The notes: a model not told the origin generated them from the sequence alone. DNA of 64,000 nucleotides from Undaria pinnatifida (GCA_012845835.1 JABAKD010000011.1:5691730-5755729); one strand, 5' to 3'; shown: positions 1 to 10,375, counted from the stretch's first letter. A program made the numbers and translations.

Positions 1-300
1 ACACTACCCGGAAATATGACATTCCGGGTGGCTATCTCCACCGAAACTGACCCTCAGGGGACAGGCCGGGTCGATATACACACGCATCCGTATACAACGG
101 CAGCTTGCGCTGCCGGGGTTGTAACGAAGACCACTGATAGGGACACCTTACGCTATACCTACAATGGGACCCGAAGGGTGCGCCAGCTAGCGTTGGGCTG
201 CGAAAGCAACTGAGTTAAATCGACACACGACGCGTATGAAAATACGTGGAAGTGTGGTGAGCTAAAGCTTTATTTTTCCCCATTATCATCCGACGGAGGA
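1..300. other. No gene recognised
   Basis: The first 300 bases hold only short open frames that match nothing I know. No repeat copy elsewhere in the window was noticed for this stretch. Confidence 0.4.
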
Positions 301-322
301 TGAAAAAAAAAAAAAAAAAATG

Positions 323-480
323 TTATGGTGGATGTGGGACTCAAACCCACGACCCGGAAAAAAAACACCCTCCCTTTCCACCGGATACAGCAGGTCGCCC
401 CGGTGGCGTATCAGGTTATCCTCGAGCCTGGTATAGGTCAGTTTCGTGAGTTCGAGCCCCGCCGAGTGCATACTCGTATA
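323..480. repeat. tRNA-derived sequence, SINE-like, on both strands
   Basis: The plus strand has a box A-like TGGCGTATCAGG near 404 and a box B-like GAGTTCGAGCC near 449, spaced as in a tRNA, but the acceptor and T stems do not pair well. The minus strand reads GTGGGTTTGAGTCCCAC, a well-paired T arm, then ATCCACCA, then a run of 18 T, which looks like a tRNA 3' end with a Pol III terminator. No matching D arm lies at normal distance on that strand. A 7-bp hairpin (CCACCGG 378-384, CCGGTGG 400-406) lies between them. A degenerate tRNA or a SINE head is more likely than a working tRNA gene. Confidence 0.35.
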
Positions 481-685
481 AATTCGTTGGGATTTTTTCT
501 TGTGGACGAATTGACTTGCGGAAAGCGCGCGAGAGCGTGAGTTAGCAACACTCGATGAACAATCGACGAGCAGTGGGATTGCTGAACCCTATGCGCGATA
601 AAAATTGAAGGCAAGAACCGGGGAGGAGAAGGGACGACACCTGTGACCACGGCTTGTCCAGAAGCTGGAAAGCAAAAGTGTGCTG

Positions 686-713
686 AAAAAAAAAATATAT
701 ATATATATATATA
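686..713. repeat. A-tract followed by (AT)n microsatellite
   Basis: Ten A are followed by about nine AT dinucleotides. It is a simple repeat with no gene context. Confidence 0.9.
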
Positions 714-986
714 CCTGTTAAGATACGGCCTCGAAAGGCCTGTAGGTATCCAAATTTGAGATCATTTGGATGGGTTTCGTATGATAAGGTTGGCGGTTTA
801 TATTCGGGGAAGTTAGGAATTAGATCGGAGGCACGCGCCTCCGATCTCAGAAGCTTTCACATACCCTGAAAAAATGCCAGATATATGTGTGTGTTCGGTC
901 TTTTACCATGACATCTACTGATAAGTACGAGACGTACGGCAGTACCACAATAATTAGACGACCAAGACCAAATAATAGGGGGAGGC

Positions 987-1206
987 GGGGGGTACACAGT
1001 TTGTGCATGGCTGTAGTCGTATGACCATAAACCTTCGCACCCCTACAATGCCGGGGCGGAGCCACGTCGGGTTTTTACCAACCAGGCAGGGGAGGGAGGG
1101 GGGGGGGTATTCAGTCTGTGCTTGGCCGCAGTAATATGGCCATAAACCTTCCCACCCCTACTATGCCGGGACGGAGCCACGTCGGATTTTCACCAAAACC
1201 AGGCAG
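987..1206. repeat. Tandem duplication, 115-bp period
   Basis: Two adjacent units share the landmarks GACCATAAACCTTCGCACCC / GGCCATAAACCTTCCCACCC and CGGAGCCACGTCGG. They differ by scattered substitutions and in the length of the G-run that joins them. No coding frame is supported. Confidence 0.8.
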
Positions 1207-1330
1207 ACATTGCTTGCAACCAAGCGCGAAGCGCCGTGTGGCGTTCGGCTCGAGTGGCATGAAAGGGTGAGCTGCATCCTTCCAAGATCCGCTCGTAAAA
1301 GACGGTCTTGGGCACCTTGTGCCTACGACC

Positions 1331-1400
1331 AATATTTCCGTAAATATAAGCAACATGTTATTTCGATATTAATATTTAAAGGTTGCTTATATTTCCGTAC
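1331..1400. repeat. AT-rich hairpin (small inverted-repeat element)
   Basis: The left arm CGTAAATATAAGCAAC (1339-1354) pairs with the right arm GTTGCTTATATTTCCG (1382-1397) at 15 of 16 positions across a 27-nt AT-rich loop. A single arm-like copy (CTTATATTTCCGTAAATAAG) recurs near 32,041, followed in both places by GAGTGGT. This suggests a small terminal-inverted-repeat element. Confidence 0.6.
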
Positions 1401-1444
1401 AGAGTGGTACTTTCTGTCGGTTTGGCTACTAATTTCTTGCTTAT

Positions 1445-1485
1445 GGCTAGGATAGGCTAGGCTAGGATAGGATAGGTTAGGGGGG
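1445..1485. repeat. Short 5-bp tandem repeat (CTAGG/ATAGG)n
   Basis: About eight pentamers alternate between CTAGG and ATAGG before a G-run. It resembles a degenerate telomere-like repeat but is internal and irregular. Confidence 0.75.
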
Positions 1486-2100
1486 ACGCGTGCTACGATA
1501 GAGAGTACACACCCATTATTTTCGGAGGTTTCCTCGATTTTGGGAGCTCCCAAACAAGATGACTTTTTTGTGGGGTAAAATAAAACTGCTACATATACGT
1601 ATATCACCCCGGATGAAAAATCGCATATGGTACTCTCTCTATAGGTACAAAAGGAGAGCGAAAACATCATGAAAAAAAAAATGGCCGAGGAGGCTTTTTT
1701 TCCCGACGATTTTGGGGCTAAGGAGCCCCCCCCCCCGCGAGATGCAGGAAACAAAGTAGCCAAAAAGGGGTATACCTTAATTCCGATATCGTAGCACGCG
1801 GCAAGAATGAGGACGGGACTCAGAGAAAAGCTAACGGTGCCTCGACGGGGTAGCATGCGCCTTGGGACGAGGTTCGGAGCCTATTCGTGCTACGATATAG
1901 TAGCCCCCCGCCCCCCCCCCACACAACTTTTCTTTAGAACGAAAACGCGGCCGTGTCTCTCCTGAGATACAGAGCACTCTTGCCCCTCCCCCGACGTCGT
2001 CGTCGTTCGATCTAGTCCTTATTATGCAAACAAGAAAATGGTTTTTGAAGGTATTTTTTTTTCGTCTGGCATATTTCCTTCGTTGAAGAAAATAGCTGAG
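1486..2100. other. Intergenic repeat-rich stretch with solitary satellite monomer
   Basis: This stretch has no credible gene. At 1700-1729 it carries one solitary monomer of the 2.5-3.1 kb minisatellite (CCGACGATTTTGGGGCTAAG) running into an 11-C tract. CGCGTGCTACGAT at 1486 is inverted at 1790 (ATCGTAGCACGCG), about 290 bp away, so the pair could be the ends of a decayed small DNA element. C-tracts are present at 1726-1736 and 1911-1921. Confidence 0.5.
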
Positions 2101-2156
2101 TTTTTTTTTTTTTTTTTTTTTTTGGGGGGGAAGGAGGGAGGGAGGGAGGGAGGGGG
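2101..2156. repeat. T23 homopolymer plus (AGGG)n
   Basis: Twenty-three T are followed by seven G and then about six GGGA/AGGG tetramers. The length of such a tract is unreliable in most assemblies. Confidence 0.9.
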
Positions 2157-2503
2157 TATTATCTAAGAATAAGGGGGGGTCTCTAGAGATATCAAGATTT
2201 TTTCGCCACAACAGGGTGGCTGGCACAATGCTAAAAACGATGGAGGGTACACCATCTACTTTTTCGGGGAGGGGAGAGACTCATGATTGAGCACTTGATT
2301 GAGAGAAAGCCCGTTCTACACTTCACCCGCACTCAAGAACAAAAATTATTTTATTATTGAGTTTCAAACCGAAACAGGTGTGCGCAAAATCCCCGATTCT
2401 GCCCCAAAAAACAAATAACACACGCCACATACATGATGCCCTAGGTCGCAGTACAAAAAAAATATCCCCAGATGTTGCGAAACATTGAAATTTAATAATA
2501 TAT

Positions 2504-3110
2504 GGGGTTAAGAGGGAGTCCCGACGATTTTGGGTCAAGAAGGAGCCCCGACGATTTTGGGTTAAGAAAGAAATCCATGGCGATTTTGGGTTAAGAGGGG
2601 AGTCCCGACGATTTTGGGTTAAGAAGGAGCCCCGACGATTTTGGGTTAAGAAGGAAACCCCCGACGATTTTGGGTCAAGAAGGAGCCCCGACGATTTTGG
2701 GTTAAGAAGGAAACCCCCGACGATTTTGGGTTAAGAAGGAAATCCCCGACGATTTTGGGTTAAGGAAGAGCCCCGACGATTTTGGGTTAAGAAGGAAATC
2801 CCCGACGATTTTGGGTTAAGAAAGAGCCCCGACGATTTTGGGTTAAGAAGGCAATCCCCAACGATTTTGGGTTAAGAAGGCAATCCCCGACGATTTTTGG
2901 TTAAGAAGGCGCCCCGACGATTTTGGGTCAAAAGGGAGTGCCGACGATTTCGGGTTAAGAGGGAGTCCCGACGATTTTAGGTTAAGAGGGATTCTCGACG
3001 ATTTTGGGTTAAGAAGGAAATCCCCGACGATTTTGGGTCAAAAAGGAGCCCCGACGATTTTGGGTTAAGAGGAAGTGCCGACGATTTTTGGTCAAGAGGG
3101 AGTTCCGAAG
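2504..3110. repeat. Minisatellite of about 21 units (26-28 bp)
   Basis: The unit core is GACGATTTTGGGTTAAGAAG, followed by either GAGCCCC (26-bp type) or GAAATCCCC (28-bp type). The two types partly alternate in the middle of the array. End units are more diverged (GGGTCAAAAGG, TTTTTGGTC), as expected of an array that expands from its centre. Solitary monomers of the same sequence occur elsewhere in the window in both orientations. Confidence 0.95.
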
Positions 3111-3224
3111 GTCATTTTCACAAAATAAACAACGCCAACAAAAGTGCTGGTGACCTTCTTTTTTGTTTTTTTTTTACAAACTAAAAACAAGAAAGTAGAG
3201 TGTTTTTAGGACTGCCCCGCGTAG

Positions 3225-3414
3225 CACGTGCGCGTCGTCGACGACCCTTTTTTTTGGAAAAATCTCGTCGTCGAGTCGTCGTCGTCGCGTCGAGATGTTT
3301 TCCACAGAAAAAAGAGAGAGACCCATCGGGGGGGAGGGGGTTGATAAAAATCTCGTCGTCGTCGTCGTCGCGTCGCGAGATGTTTTCCACAGACAGAGAG
3401 AGAGAGATCCATCC
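3225..3414. repeat. (GTC)n microsatellite with 88-bp tandem duplication
   Basis: AAAAATCTCGTCGTCG to GAGATGTTTTCCACAGA, followed by a GA-rich run and CCATC, occurs at about 3,254-3,328 and again at 3,346-3,414. Each unit can fold through ATCTCG/CGAGAT around the trinucleotide run. The trinucleotide keeps all frames open, which produces long but uninformative Arg-, Ser- or Asp-rich open frames here. Confidence 0.85.
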
Positions 3415-4277
3415 TTTTTTCTTCACACACTCTCTCCCAGTCATTGACAACACCGTTTTTTTTGCCGAAAATTGTGGGATGCAGGGAAGGGGGGGGAAGG
3501 GGTTCTTGCGCGCTATACGAGGGTATGCATCTAGCCGGGTCCTGTTTCTTGTCGGCGCACCCCCTCAACCACACCGCCGCAGGCCTCCGCTTGAACACCC
3601 CAGACCACTACGCACAGAGTACTGGGCTGGCTTCCACCGGCTAATAATGGCTGGCCCGCCGGAAACCTGCTGGGTCTATGCTTGCGCCCCCCCCCCCCCC
3701 CGGACTGATGTCCGACGCGGCCCAACCGCCGTCGCTTGAGGATGATTGTGAATACCACAAAACTATCCCTGAAGGAGGCCGCCAGCACGACGCAGCGCCC
3801 GTGTTTCGACGTTTTCCCTACAGGCCACAGCTACGAACGGGGGGTCATGCATGTTTCAAGCATGTTTAGCATTACACATTTGAGAGAAAAATTTACCAAA
3901 GAATAACGAGAACTGCCCCGCCCCCTCCCCTTTCCCCCCGCCCCGCCCCTCCTTCCCCCCCCCCCCCCCCCCCCCCCCCCCCTCGGGCGTTGTATTGTAC
4001 GATGATGCGCGTCGAGGCTCTGTATCTTGTGCTGAGAGCTGTGCAGAGGTGGCACCGAAGTGCCTGTCGAGGTCACTTGGTGTGATGGAGAAGAAAAGAT
4101 AAGACCGTTTGGAAAGCGGCGCTTGCCGTCAAAAGGTGGAAACGAAAAGAAAGGAAGAAAGGCAATGGGAGAAGACGAAGAGAAGAGTCGTCGAGGTGGT
4201 GGGGTTGGTCGCCACCTAATGACTAGACCCGTGCTAAGATAGAGGTATAATTTTTTTTGGCGAAAAAAATTCTGCAT
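3415..4277. other. Gene-poor stretch with C-tracts
   Basis: This stretch contains two C-tracts, about 15 C at 3687-3701 and 28 C at 3955-3982. Open frames across it are low-complexity (Pro, Gly or Arg). I see no supported gene. Confidence 0.6.
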
Positions 4278-4325
4278 GACGGCGGGCTCCTTAACCCAAA
4301 ATCTTCGGGAAAAATCGCCATTTTT
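4278..4325 (-). repeat. Solitary minisatellite monomer, minus strand
   Basis: CTCCTTAACCCAAAATCTTC is the reverse complement of the 2.5-3.1 kb monomer. It is followed by a second half-copy (AAAAATCGCCA). Similar single monomers occur at about 12,655 and 41,820 in the same orientation. Confidence 0.7.
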
Positions 4326-4892
4326 TTATGCGTGATTCTCGTTGTGTGCCACCTGCTGTAGGCCGTGTGGGGGTTGTCATCCGATATTCGAGCAGCTTTA
4401 TTTACAATTTAGGGGGAAAACGTGGTGCACCTCTATATCGTAGCATGCGTCTGGTGTCATCCCCATTGCAGCATACATCTATAAAATTGCCCACACATGC
4501 TCTATTCGGGCAGAGATCATGTACTCTAGGGTTGTCTTTCCTACAAATAACGTTCCTTGCCGTGTTCCCTGCAACGTTCCCAGACACTCTCTTATGGTGA
4601 AATGTCATTGCGGATTTTAGAGTTACAGTTCTCAGTGTTTTGGTAATATCGGGCGTGTGAATTGGTTTTTGGGTATACCACACTGCGAGACAAGATATGA
4701 TCCGCTAGCCTACGATAATGCATATTCAGCATATATGTGTATGTACTGACTGTACCTCTGACAAGAAACCGAGAGGTATTAAATGGTTTCAAGGCTCGAT
4801 TTCTTAGCTGCAAAAGGGCGTGTCCTAAACTAACTCCAGCACAGCTGGGCTTGTCGAGGTATTTTTCCGTCATTTTCAGGCCATTTTTTCTC
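4326..4892. other. No gene recognised
   Basis: The only open frames here are 93 residues or shorter and have unremarkable composition. I note CTCTATATCGTAGCATGCG near 4,432, which resembles the TATCGTAGCACGCG motif at 1,788 and TATTGTAGCATGCGCC at 15,882. Confidence 0.4.
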
Positions 4893-5110
4893 TCGTGAGG
4901 CTCTTTCTTGTGTGGCAGGGCCGGTAGTGTATGGTATATAGTGTATGCACCTGAATAGCATTAATAGTGTATTAATAGTATTAATAGTATTAATAGTGAG
5001 TGAGGCTCTTTCTTGTGGCAGGCGCGGTATAGTATATATAGTTATAATATTATCATATAGTATTAATAGTGAGTGCACGCTCTTTCTTGTAGCAGGACCG
5101 GTAGAGTATG
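4893..5110. repeat. Three tandem copies of a GCTCTTTCTTGT unit
   Basis: GAGGCTCTTTCTTGTG..GGCAGG followed by CGGTA and AT-rich DNA occurs at 4,896, 4,999 and 5,070 (the last with CACGCTCTTTCTTGTAGCAG). (TTAATAGTA)n runs separate the units. I see no coding signal. Confidence 0.75.
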
Positions 5111-5424
5111 TCGTATGGTGTATGGTATATACTTCGAAGTAGTATATCTTAGTATTAATTGTATATTAATATTTTTTTGTTACACCGATTTATTATTATC
5201 ATTATTTTGCCCTCCGACAATATAGCGTAGATGCCTTTCCGATGTAAATCGAACATCCTTCCACAAAGCAGCAGTAGTACCTAATATGAAGGAATGATCG
5301 CACCATAATGCAGTGGTATCTTCCGCCAACCATATTAAATATAGTGAGTGCATGATAATCTGTTTATAAAGCGATAGGGAAGGTCACTGCTGACACTGCT
5401 GCTTTGTCGGGGGTGGTTTCTCGT

Positions 5425-5545
5425 GCATGTGACAGACCCCACCGCAACTCTACACGAGTATATGATACTGTTGACTATATAAAGATGTCCCAGGGGGGAG
5501 GCAAACCCCTCTGCAACTCTATACGAGGAGACTTTAAAAGATGCC
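5425..5545. repeat. Diverged tandem duplication
   Basis: CCGCAACTCTACACGAG and CTGCAACTCTATACGAG lie about 65 bp apart. Each is followed by an A-rich AAAGATG(T/C)CCC. The repeat is short, degenerate and non-coding. Confidence 0.55.
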
Positions 5546-6199
5546 CCCCCTGAATGTATGGCGCGCCCACATGAATGCAGATATATGCCGTTGCTTGCGC
5601 CAACGACCGCCCTTGTTGTGCATGGTGTTGGCCGTCTACTGTACAGTACTGTAATAGTACACGCGGCTGCTGTGCTGTATGAGGCATGCCCCAGTACACG
5701 CGCACCATGACCACACGAGCACACCCAAAGGGGAGATAGAAGTGCCGCTTTGAAGTGCGGTAAGAACATTCACACACTAACATGAATGAATATAAAATGG
5801 TCTTTACATGTACGGACACAAAAGTGCGATATAGTTATATTTATCACCTCGGCAAACCTACGAGTATCTACTACAAGTACTACTACTACACTTTGTATTG
5901 TATAGTAGTTCGTGCAAGCACTTCTCACACATTTTCGTTTTTCGTTCGTTTTTTTGCACTTCTCCGTCGGGAAGGAGAGGGGGGAGGGGTAAGGGGCATG
6001 AGCCCATATAGCGTCAGGCTAACAGCCCGGCAGCAGAGGTGTCCATAGATAGCTTCTTGGGATAACTGCCCGGTAACCGGACAAGCCGTGGTGGAACAGC
6101 AGTGTCAGAGAGGTCTTACGTCGAACCTTTTGGCGTGCCGACATAATGCAGACCGATTTATTTGTACTTTGTATAGTCTAGTCTATGGCATTAATAGTG

Positions 6200-6384
6200 G
6201 TCCCCCTTACAGCATTGTTAGTGCCGTTATGCGCACACCGGAAATACCGCACTATAGCGGCAACCCGCAATACTCCGTACACTGCCCCTACTCGTTGTGG
6301 TTCGCCATCTGTGCCAAGTGATTTTTGGCGCGATATCGGCAACAACTGACCAGTTACTACTCAACCAGCGCTATAGAGGGACCA
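6200..6384. mobile_element. CTATAG inverted-repeat element (MITE-like), copy 1
   Basis: TGGTCCCCCT on the left pairs with AGAGGGACCA on the right (9 of 10). The subterminal CACTATAGCGGCAACC is shared with elements at 16.2, 18.0, 45.4 and 47.1 kb. The element lies in a stretch (about 6,145-6,420) that E2, E3 and E4 lack, consistent with insertion into E1. No ORF is present, so it would be non-autonomous. Confidence 0.55.
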
Positions 6385-8680
6385 ACCACTGCTGTACGTA
6401 TGTGTATTAATTTATAAGTGTTTTGTGTGACACGTGTTTTGGTGCATGCCAACTGCCAACTGCAAGCCGCCGCCGCATCCAAAAAATAGTTGACCCCGTG
6501 TTCCATGACATCTGGTGCATTGCCTGCTGCACATGCTGCTGTGCTGCTGTGCTGCTGTGGCGGCAGATAGACACCACGCAGGTCCTCCTGGTACTATTAA
6601 TATGCCAACCTGGTTTGGATACTTGTAGAGATCCGGATAGTAGCTAAGCCGCGCCCAGTACGTACCGAGTACGTAGTACGTACCAGGTAGCCAGCGGAGA
6701 GCAGAAAAGAGTAGAGGCCAAACGAGGTGAGTCGAAAAAATTATGGGCTTCGGGCGAAACGGCACAAGTTATGCCGCTTTGCGCCGAACACCGAAAACCG
6801 AATTTTAAACCGAAATATCACACAGCAGTATTCCACACCGAACACAGACAACCCAAAGCCGAGTTCCGACGGGTTGGAACAAAAGTTCCAAATATTTGCA
6901 GAGATTGTTTGGATAGAAAAACGACCGGCAAGCACAGCAATCGACCTTGCGCAACAAGCTCGACACACCCCAGCACCCCACGGCGAGGTCCTAGCCGCAG
7001 AGGTCGTGCTATCTACAGTTTGTCTCCGCCAGACCGCAGCCACATCGCACGGGCAGGATCTTCGTCCCAAAAGCAAAAACAGACGCTCGGATTTTTTTGA
7101 GGCACCTGTTGAGATCAGACGGATCACGGACTCCTGTAATCCACCAGCCAGCCAAGCCTCACACTCCGTCTTTAGCCTGTAGTCTATAGCTTACAGCCTT
7201 CCAGCACAGCACGCGGAGAGTCGACAAGCAAGAATAGCACATCGGGCCTGCTCCTCTGTCCTTGCCGGGCCTTCCTTGATGTCAGAGTTTGGGGGCTTCT
7301 CCGCTTTGGAGCGGGCGGCAGCAAAGCTTGATGTGAGCTTTGCGTTCGTTGCTTGCGAGCTGCAGTCTCTTTCTTTTGACCGTAGGCCGGAGCGTATATC
7401 ATGTGGTATCTTGGTTCGTAGAGAGTAACGGTTGCCGTTGCCGAGTGCCAGGTAGGTCATACAGGATGCCTGCACGTCACAGACAACCCGTCGTTGACTT
7501 CGTCCGTCGCCGAAGGGAATGGTTGAAGGGTGCAAGATCGGCGGTACCGTAGGCCGAGGCGACGATACCACCCCAATTCCCGCCCTGTGCTCGTCAGCAT
7601 GTCCGCAATTTTCATTTCCCGTAACGTATCATATCATACATGTAACAGGACGAAAGTGTATCATGAGAGCGGATTCCATACCGGGAGGCTAAAGGGCTGG
7701 GTGCTCTCGAACAGCATGTACTATACCTGTAGACCGAGTGCTGCTGCAGACGTGTACGGCAGGCTGCCGACTGCCCTTGGATCGAGCGGGGGTACCGAGC
7801 AGCGTACGGGTGGCAAGTAGAGGGGCGTTACGCCGCTTGACGAACCCGCCCCTCAGGATGAAAGTTGAGACGTCTGTTGATGGTGGTGTGTGGTGTTCGT
7901 GCCCAAAGTTTATCGCGTTGCATTCGTACTGTACTGTAGTACTTGCTACAATAGCTCGTAGGTGCATGCGGGCATCGTTCGTTTCGTTTTGGCGATGAGG
8001 GCATGGGAGGAGTAGACGCCCACACGAAAACCAGTACGGTTAGTGTCATACGTACCTTGTACATGTACATGTGCCTGCACCTTGTTTAGAGCCCTAGAGT
8101 CTAGATCAAGACGACCGCTCACCCAGCAAACGTTTTGCTGTTCTTGCTGTGTTGCTGTGACACACTCGGCAGGCACCGGACAACGACCACGCGGAATTGG
8201 AGTCGCCTAAGGACACCATCCCAGCGGGTGGCAGGTGAGCGAATGTTGTGGTCAACTCGGTATGGTACCATAAGGATCCCAAGACACAATGATAGTCTCC
8301 ACCACTAACTACTACCAGGTACAACAGTAATACTTTGTGTTGCGAACATCGATGGGCTGCTGCGGGTGGTGGTTTCAAAAACGTCGACCCTGCGGTTTGC
8401 TGCTACGTCGATCTCCGATGGACAGGGGAACGACCCCCCAACGAGCGGGCCTGAATCAAATCCAACCGCTTTCCGAGCTCTTAACCCGCCCCCATCATCA
8501 TTACGAGTGGTGGTACTTCCGCAATCGAATCGTAACAACCCGTAGTCTGCTTGCGGCAACAACGTCAGCTGAATTCATCGTCACCTGAACAGTGCGCCTG
8601 CTGTATGCACCACCAGCCGTATCCTGGCTTTGTTTTGTGCGGAGCACTTTGCACCTGCGCGGTCTACGGCGCCTCACGCA

Positions 8681-9140
8681 GTATTTTATATACTCGAGTA
8701 TATAACATTTTCAGGACGTCAGCTGTGAGTTCGACGAATTTCGAGTCAACACTCATATTTACAAGCTGCGGTGTTGTTACTTGTAATATACTGCGCATGT
8801 GGGTGAGTTTTTTATTGGGAGGGGTCCTATTTTTACAAATATATGTATAGACTATTAATAGTCTAGTCTACCAGGTATGTTTTGTTGTTCTCCGTTGCTA
8901 GATCTGACATCTGATATCATATCTATTTTATGAAAATATTTCAAGGACGTCAGCCGTGAGTTTCGGGTCAATACTCATATTTGCAAGCTGCGTTGTTGGT
9001 ACTTGTACTCTATTATATAAATTTATTACTGTACAGTTTCCACTATACTGCGTTTGTATGGTATGTGGTTCATTTTGCATTTTCCCCGCTTTAATATCGC
9101 GAGGAGTACGAATACGGAGTATTACTAGTTATTTCTTCAT
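8681..9140 (+). mobile_element. Insertion of two R1 copies upstream of the coiled-coil gene
   Basis: Between CACGCAGTATTT and CGCGTTTTTGAT, E1 has about 455 bp that E2, E3 and E4 lack. E5 has the corresponding insertion. It contains two R1 monomers (about 8,706-8,776 and 8,930-9,008), each reading GGACGTCAG.TGTGAG / GGACGTCAGCCGTGAG and then ACTCATATTTACAAGCTGCG or ACTCATATTTGCAAGCTGCG. A 20-bp perfect palindrome lies at 8,686-8,705 and an 18-bp one at 8,848-8,865. It ends about 100 bp upstream of the gene start, so it may supply or disrupt the promoter. Confidence 0.65.
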
Positions 9141-9238
9141 GTGTCGCGTTTTTGATCGCCGTTTTCACTCCACACGTCCGATATACTTCGTTTCCCGGCA
9201 GCCCCAACCAGAGCAACGAGGGCGCTAGGCGGTACGCG

Positions 9239-10375
9239 ATGGCCCCCCCCTGCCGGCTGCGGAACATCGAACCGTGCATTCCCTACCCGTTCGCAGAACC
9301 CCATAAGAAGTATTACGCTGCTAAAAAGGCGTGGGACGACGCTCACGCAAAGAAGGAAGCCGCTGACCACCACCTCGATATCTGCTTGGAGAAGAGGAAA
9401 CAGCTTGACCGGGAGGCTGTTCCGCTCGAGTCAGCACTGCAACAAAGCAAGAAAACAGTGGAAACGGCCAGAGCCTCAATCCTAGCAGCCAATGAAGCCG
9501 CTGCGGAGTGCGACGGCCGGCTCAAGGTAGCCGACGCGCGCTACCTTATGGCGTGCAATACCCTTGAGGAGGCGCAGGCGGCGCTTCACCAGGCCGAAGC
9601 GGGGGTGGGGGTCCACGGGAAGCGACAACGATCGACTGACTGCGACGGTAGCATCGTCGCATCGAAGTCGACAAGAGTTGGAACCGAATCGGCGGGAAAG
9701 GCGGCGGCCCGCGCAAGGCCGGTAGGAGACGTGTCGGCCCCGAGCGTTATTGAGCCCGACGTGGAGTCGGAGAAGCGCCTCCAAGCGTGTCGGCTTGCGG
9801 CGGACACTGCGCAGGAGGGCGTCGAGCACGCCCAGGCCAAGCTTTTCGCAGTCCGCGCCGAAGCGAAGACCCTCAGGGACCACCCTGACCGGGCGGCGGG
9901 GGCGAGGATCAACTTGGAGGAGCTTGAACGCGCCGCTGCAAACGACTTCATGGCGTTGGAAGATCTCTTTGGTGCGGCAGAGTACCAAAACGTCTCGGAT
10001 GAATCCCTGAAGAAGGCAAAAACCGAGGCTGCGAAGGCGGCGGCTGAGATCGTCTGCACTGAGAGAATCAAGGAAAAGACCGAGAAGCTTGCTTACCCCC
10101 ACGAGTTTCCCGAGGGAGGGTGGAAGGTTCAAGAGAGCAACAAGCGTGTGGACCGCGTCGTCCCTCCACCCACCCCGTATGTTCCCCCGGCCCCACTCGA
10201 AGGGAACAACCGTTTTTCACCGTCACAGGTGGGCCTTATGATCTTAGCTCAGGAGCGGAAGAAGGTACAAGCGGAACAAAAGCGGAAGGCAAGGGCGGCA
10301 GCGAAACAGCGTGGTGCAGTGCGGCAGTCTTCTCGATCAACGCGCGGCAAGCCGGCCGCGGTGTTCGAAGCATAG
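9239..10375 (+). CDS. Coiled-coil protein of unknown function, only intact copy
   Basis: This is an intronless open frame of 378 residues. I start at the ATG at 9239 (context GCGATGG) because no in-frame ATG lies upstream; the frame stays open upstream to a TTG at 9152. In order, the protein has a short Pro/Cys-containing N-terminus (1-21); a first helical stretch rich in Ala, Lys and Glu from about 22 to 120 (KKYYAAKKAWDDAHAKKEAA); a basic GKRQR patch near 128 that could be a nuclear signal; a second helical stretch from about 175 to 295; a Pro-rich linker (PPPTPYVPPAP) near 312; and a strongly basic Lys/Arg/Ala tail. There is no signal peptide, membrane segment or known catalytic motif. Helical, charged and basic-tailed suggests a structural or nucleic-acid-associated protein, but that is inference. 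The same gene occurs, broken, in E2-E5. Confidence 0.72.
   Translation: MAPPCRLRNIEPCIPYPFAEPHKKYYAAKKAWDDAHAKKEAADHHLDICLEKRKQLDREAVPLESALQQSKKTVETARASILAANEAAAECDGRLKVADARYLMACNTLEEAQAALHQAEAGVGVHGKRQRSTDCDGSIVASKSTRVGTESAGKAAARARPVGDVSAPSVIEPDVESEKRLQACRLAADTAQEGVEHAQAKLFAVRAEAKTLRDHPDRAAGARINLEELERAAANDFMALEDLFGAAEYQNVSDESLKKAKTEAAKAAAEIVCTERIKEKTEKLAYPHEFPEGGWKVQESNKRVDRVVPPPTPYVPPAPLEGNNRFSPSQVGLMILAQERKKVQAEQKRKARAAAKQRGAVRQSSRSTRGKPAAVFEA

Noticed and set aside
1445-1485. Internal telomere sequence
   Set aside because: The pentamers CTAGG/ATAGG are irregular and do not match a standard telomere repeat.
1323-1856. 177-residue minus-strand frame
   Set aside because: It crosses a hairpin, a C-tract and a solitary satellite monomer; it has low complexity and no second copy.
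3200-3739. 179-residue open frame rich in Arg and Ser
   Set aside because: It runs through (GTC)n and GA-rich tandem repeats whose period keeps frames open; both strands show similar frames and no domain is visible.
9482-10132. 216-residue minus-strand frame opposite the coiled-coil gene
   Set aside because: It is the antisense shadow of a GC-rich gene; the plus frame has the more protein-like composition and the better preserved terminus.
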